Origin: Hofstenia miamia
Taxonomy: Eukaryota > Xenacoelomorpha > Acoela
DNA: 64,000 bases
Assembly: GCA_004352715.1 (NCBI GenBank)
Contig: SCFE01000099.1
Coordinates: 1,476,935-1,540,934, forward strand
Reading direction: 5' to 3'
Of the stretch, positions 59,773 through 64,000 are shown one piece after another. A program made the position numbers and the translations under genes. Below the pieces are notes generated by a model that ran no database searches, had not been told where the DNA came from, and saw only the letters and a program-made list of their open reading frames with translations. The stretch's first letter is position 1. Each line of letters begins with the position of its first letter.

Positions 59773-61414
59773 NNNNNNNNNNNNNNNNNNNNNNNNNNNN
59801 NNNNNNNNNNNNNNNNNNNNNNNNNNNNNNNNNNNNNNNNNNNNNNNNNNNNNNNNNNNNNNNNNNNNNNNNNNNNNNNNNNNNNNNNNNNNNNNNNNNN
59901 NNNNNNNNNNNNNNNNNNNNNNNNNNNNNNNNNNNNNNNNNNNNNNNNNNNNNNNNNNNNNNNNNNNNNNNNNNNNNNNNNNNNNNNNNNNNNNNNNNNN
60001 NNNNNNNNNNNNNNNNNNNNNNNNNNNNNNNNNNNNNNNNNNNNNNNNNNNNNNNNNNNNNNNNNNNNNNNNNNNNNNNNNNNNNNNNNNNNNNNNNNNN
60101 NNNNNNNNNNNNNNNNNNNNNNNNNNNNNNNNNNNNNNNNNNNNNNNNNNNNNNNNNNNNNNNNNNNNNNNNNNNNNNNNNNNNNNNNNNNNNNNNNNNN
60201 NNNNNNNNNNNNNNNNNNNNNNNNNNNNNNNNNNNNNNNNNNNNNNNNNNNNNNNNNNNNNNNNNNNNNNNNNNNNNNNNNNNNNNNNNNNNNNNNNNNN
60301 NNNNNNNNNNNNNNNNNNNNNNNNNNNNNNNNNNNNNNNNNNNNNNNNNNNNNNNNNNNNNNNNNNNNNNNNNNNNNNNNNNNNNNNNNNNNNNNNNNNN
60401 NNNNNNNNNNNNNNNNNNNNNNNNNNNNNNNNNNNNNNNNNNNNNNNNNNNNNNNNNNNNNNNNNNNNNNNNNNNNNTATATATATATATAATCATTTAA
60501 CAACTCCATTGCTTATGTCATTCACAGGCTTGGGGTGATATTTTTGGACCCACAACCCACACCACATCACAAGAAATTTCTACAAATCCATATCATAAGA
60601 ATATAAATTGCCCCATAAATCTATACAGCAATTTTCTTGATAAAACCCGTAAATATTTCAATGCAAGACATTTGTAGAGACAGGAATTTATGCATATTGC
60701 AAAATGTATCAATAAATTTTACAACTTAACTACTAACTTTACCATAGCCATATTCTATAAAACATTTCTTAAAGTTTGAAATTTGATACAAAATTCTTAC
60801 CCTACAATTACAGATAGAAATCCCCAAAGAATAAAATTTCTTCCCACCCCACGTCTTAAGCTTGAAATTTATCATTAGTTACTAAGTTATCTTGTTTGAC
60901 GATTCATATATATTTGCGTTTGAGTGTTTTTGGTTGCATGTGACTGTACCATTTGTAATCCCGGGATCCAAAAACTCATAATTTCTCGAAAGTTACTGGA
61001 TATTAAATCTTAGATTATAAACTCGGAAATACACCTCACTGGCCCTAAGTAAACCCTTAGACCAAAATGAACGGCTCTGCGAATTTCAAATTTAACCCTA
61101 CATATGCAGAACACTACAAATATGAAATTATGCGCAATTATTGATTGTTTGAATTAGTTAGAAAGATCTGGTCAGGAATTTAGCATATTACATGATACAT
61201 ATACACACATTATACGAAAAATAAACAATGCACGAAATACATGGTAGGCAAAATTCCTATGTCTCACAGAACAATGACAAATGATTCGAATAAGGAATTT
61301 CTTAAATTTGTCACATCTCGATACGTTTGAATGAATTCCTAAGTTTTTCATACAAAATGTATCATTATCATATATTTCTTTGAGATTTGTAGTGAAATTT
61401 TTTTACTGCTCTAT
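59184..61414. other. No gene seen; contains a 705-N gap in (AT)n
   Basis: N 59773-60477 is bordered by (TA)n on both sides (about 59738-59772 and 60478-60490). The rest is AT-rich and without recognisable features. Confidence 0.55.
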
Positions 61415-61858
61415 TTTGTTCAGCTAAGTCAATTGCTTTAATGCCTCATTTGCTGTTTTCTAGAAGAATACATCTGTAACAACTTTTTGCATGCATGTTC
61501 AGCTTAAAGTTCTTAAGCATATTGATGTTTTAGCATTCCTCTAAACTTTTATGATTCTTTTCATCAATAGGGAAAGATTTCTCAATACATGTATTATTAT
61601 TTTATCAAAGAAATTGGATAGAAAATTTTGGGGATAGTGTTTTCTCATTGCTGTGTTACTATATTTATCAATACATACATTTCTGTATCTACGACTTATT
61701 GTAACTTGGAAAGGACTATCTTAAAACGGTTTTAATTGTTATTGTATAAAGTTTAATAGTAAAGCTCAAATAATTACTTAGGGATTTGGGCAAACGAACC
61801 ATAACAACTGTGCTTAGCTTAGTTAATTTAATTGAGATCACACTGTCAGAAAAAATGG
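61415..61858 (+). pseudogene. Decayed receptor of the same GPCR family (pseudogene 2)
   Basis: The sequence begins with TTGTTCAGCTA and CAATTGCTT blocks matching TM2 of receptor copy 2, then a shifted LFSRRIHL (receptor LPEEYIL). From about 61558 the frame gives RFLNTCIIILSKKLDRKFWG (receptor RVINACTIVLSKTFDSKLLA), then CFLIAVLLYLSIHTF and VTWKGLS, and NGFNCYCIKFNSKAQIIT (receptor NGFRCYRKNNFSQIIIL). It ends near a GATCACACTGTCAGAAAAA block (receptor third loop). Multiple stops and deletions are present, the DR motif has become RER, and TM6-7 are absent. Confidence 0.85.
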
Positions 61859-61984
61859 CCATCTTTATAATATAAGTAAGAGCAAAGAGAACACGATTTT
61901 GCATGAACCAAAACTTTTATTAATGCTTGCGCACAATAATGCCCTATTTCTACATAGAGATCAATAAGCATCAACAAAACCTGC

Positions 61985-62527
61985 CACTAGGCAGAACTAA
62001 AATGAATATTGCGCAATGATGTAAGCAAGGGTAGCTGATCAAGCGCGGGAACTAGAGAGGAAGCAAGATGCGCAGTGATGGGAACCTCTAGCAGCGACGG
62101 AGGGAACAGCTTGAAGCTTATGAAATAGGTGCCAATGCCACACGCCCACCCTAAGCTACCCTGAACTAGGCAGAAGAAATATTGTGTGATGGTTGTTGAA
62201 GTAGGTTTTGGGTGTCATGGAGAAGTTGAATTATTCGAGTGTCTTCCCAAGTAGTTTCTGAGATGCCCTCTTGTCTGCTAAGTTAAGCAATCATTTCGAG
62301 TTTGGTAGTTTATATTTTGTGATATCTTTTGTATTTTAGGTTGTTTGTTGAGGCTGGAATGCTGATGGATTATCAGAGATTGTTGATGTGACACTGGAAG
62401 ATTTCGTAGAAATTTTGGTATAGCTTTTGTCCTTTCAGAGCAATCATTAGCGTTATTTTTGCATCTATGTTGGACATATGTGCCGATGTTGTATCTAGTT
62501 TGGCGTCGGGGAAGAAGAATTGAAACA
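61985..62527 (-). pseudogene. GC-richer coding relict, copy 2 of the unidentified element
   Basis: On minus from 62527 this aligns with 22953-23465 plus. FFPDAKLDTT corresponds to VFPDAEPDTT, followed by IDAKITLMIALKGQKLYQNF, where TLMIALKGQKLY is identical. A diverged middle with indels and stops follows, then GGGTGGGCGTGTGGCATTGGC at about 62153-62133, nearly identical to 23328-23349. A downstream noncoding block (TCCGTCG, GCTGCTAG, TTCCCGCGC) is shared as well. It is more decayed than copy 1. Because two copies share both coding and downstream sequence, this is a dispersed element, though no family is recognised. Confidence 0.5.
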
Positions 62528-62761
62528 TTAACATTAACCTTAAACAGCCTGAGTATGGTTAGAATTCAATTATTTACAATTTGGGATTGAAATATTTTCT
62601 CATTAGTTGCTTAGTGCAGATATCATTTGTAATTTTTTAAAAAAATTCTATATTTAATTTTTTATCAGTTTGTCCATTATATTGGACACCAGGTAAACTT
62701 TAGAATGTTTCCTTGAAATTTAATAACTCCAAAATTTAATCAAAATTGTTTGCAAATTTAC
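62528..62761. other. No gene seen
   Basis: Short AT-rich spacer between two element relicts. Confidence 0.6.
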
Positions 62762-62992
62762 TCAAACATTATGGAAAGCCATAAAGCAGTTTCTCTGATT
62801 AATGCAAAGATGGGCATTGCATTTAGAGCATGCAGTCTTTGGTTTTTTTTATCACAAAGCTGATTTTTGCATCTCCCACTTGACTCTTTCACCATTGGCC
62901 AATGTCCAAACCCGTCGAGACGTACTGATTGGCATGGCATGCTGACAGCCGGACCTCTTTTACATTAACTGCGTTTGTGTCGCCATTTCTAA
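62762..62992 (-). pseudogene. piggyBac-like transposase C-terminal relict
   Basis: Minus-strand reading gives VRLDGFGHWPMVKESSGRCK (family: VRxDGxxHWPxxxxxRxRCK). A one-base frame shift follows near 62850, then ACSKCNAHLCINQRNCFMAFH and a TGA at 62762-62764. This is the Cys-rich zinc-binding C-terminus of piggyBac transposases (CxKCxVxLCxxxxxNCFxxFH). The catalytic domain would lie inside the 1000-N gap that starts at 62993. The frameshift indicates a pseudogene or an assembly error. Confidence 0.8.
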
Positions 62993-63992
62993 NNNNNNNN
63001 NNNNNNNNNNNNNNNNNNNNNNNNNNNNNNNNNNNNNNNNNNNNNNNNNNNNNNNNNNNNNNNNNNNNNNNNNNNNNNNNNNNNNNNNNNNNNNNNNNNN
63101 NNNNNNNNNNNNNNNNNNNNNNNNNNNNNNNNNNNNNNNNNNNNNNNNNNNNNNNNNNNNNNNNNNNNNNNNNNNNNNNNNNNNNNNNNNNNNNNNNNNN
63201 NNNNNNNNNNNNNNNNNNNNNNNNNNNNNNNNNNNNNNNNNNNNNNNNNNNNNNNNNNNNNNNNNNNNNNNNNNNNNNNNNNNNNNNNNNNNNNNNNNNN
63301 NNNNNNNNNNNNNNNNNNNNNNNNNNNNNNNNNNNNNNNNNNNNNNNNNNNNNNNNNNNNNNNNNNNNNNNNNNNNNNNNNNNNNNNNNNNNNNNNNNNN
63401 NNNNNNNNNNNNNNNNNNNNNNNNNNNNNNNNNNNNNNNNNNNNNNNNNNNNNNNNNNNNNNNNNNNNNNNNNNNNNNNNNNNNNNNNNNNNNNNNNNNN
63501 NNNNNNNNNNNNNNNNNNNNNNNNNNNNNNNNNNNNNNNNNNNNNNNNNNNNNNNNNNNNNNNNNNNNNNNNNNNNNNNNNNNNNNNNNNNNNNNNNNNN
63601 NNNNNNNNNNNNNNNNNNNNNNNNNNNNNNNNNNNNNNNNNNNNNNNNNNNNNNNNNNNNNNNNNNNNNNNNNNNNNNNNNNNNNNNNNNNNNNNNNNNN
63701 NNNNNNNNNNNNNNNNNNNNNNNNNNNNNNNNNNNNNNNNNNNNNNNNNNNNNNNNNNNNNNNNNNNNNNNNNNNNNNNNNNNNNNNNNNNNNNNNNNNN
63801 NNNNNNNNNNNNNNNNNNNNNNNNNNNNNNNNNNNNNNNNNNNNNNNNNNNNNNNNNNNNNNNNNNNNNNNNNNNNNNNNNNNNNNNNNNNNNNNNNNNN
63901 NNNNNNNNNNNNNNNNNNNNNNNNNNNNNNNNNNNNNNNNNNNNNNNNNNNNNNNNNNNNNNNNNNNNNNNNNNNNNNNNNNNNNNNNNNNN
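62993..63992. other. Assembly gap, exactly 1000 N
   Basis: A 1000-N placeholder; only eight bases follow it. It probably hides the body of the piggyBac-like element. Confidence 0.95.
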
Positions 63993-64000
63993 GAACCAAA

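Noticed and set aside
1-64000. CRISPR array, tRNA or rRNA genes, bacterial operons
   Set aside because: No regularly spaced repeats with unique spacers and no tRNA or rRNA signature seen; the DNA is eukaryotic in character.

Overview
This is an A+T-rich animal genome window with many N-gaps. It has no bacterial or phage features. Intact protein-coding content is sparse: three single-exon 7-transmembrane receptor genes of one lineage-specific family (7851-8813 +, 37110-38063 +, 47543-48499 -) and two decayed family members (about 54240-54890 -, 61415-61858 +). One possible spliced small gene lies at 41286-42393, and one unassigned 113-codon ORF at 58842-59183. Long (AT)n tracts, intron-poor GPCRs, splice-acceptor-like sequences just before the receptor ATGs and the mix of transposon fossils suit an AT-rich invertebrate. 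A planarian-type flatworm is my best guess and a cnidarian is the alternative; nothing here settles it.

Most of the rest is a graveyard of mobile elements, recognisable by translating through stops and frameshifts. In order: a Tc1-like transposase (about 1920-3558 +) split by a hAT-type MITE (2243-2985); a mariner-like transposase (6290-7233 -) split by a second CCCGA-rich MITE; an LTR element whose internal part shows no reverse transcriptase (12206-16164, on -); tandem repeats (16.2-18.9 kb); a LINE with endonuclease and RT (18943-20345 -); a zinc-finger plus tyrosine-recombinase-like relict (21217-22636 -); a GC-richer unidentified coding unit present twice (22953-23465 + and 61985-62527 -); a P-element/THAP9-like transposase (25815-27558 -); a second mariner-like fragment (40785-41030 +); and a piggyBac C-terminus at the last gap (62762-62992 -).

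Assembly quality shapes how the window should be read. Three single-n positions and two short N-gaps are flanked by identical or near-identical sequence (1219, 715, 708, 450 and 30 bp), so these tandem duplications are almost certainly unmerged contig ends. The apparent extra receptor copy at 38265-38779 is one of them. Three gaps are exactly 1000 N and several others sit inside (AT)n.

The receptors would act as plasma-membrane peptide or other ligand receptors. They share an ungapped alignment from the first Met, the N-x-T-Y-x-x-P-G-G start, D2.50, a Cys pair, DR(F/V), LYLP in place of CWxP, and N(F/I)xx(Y/F) in place of NPxxY. Their clustering with pseudogenes indicates local birth-and-death evolution.
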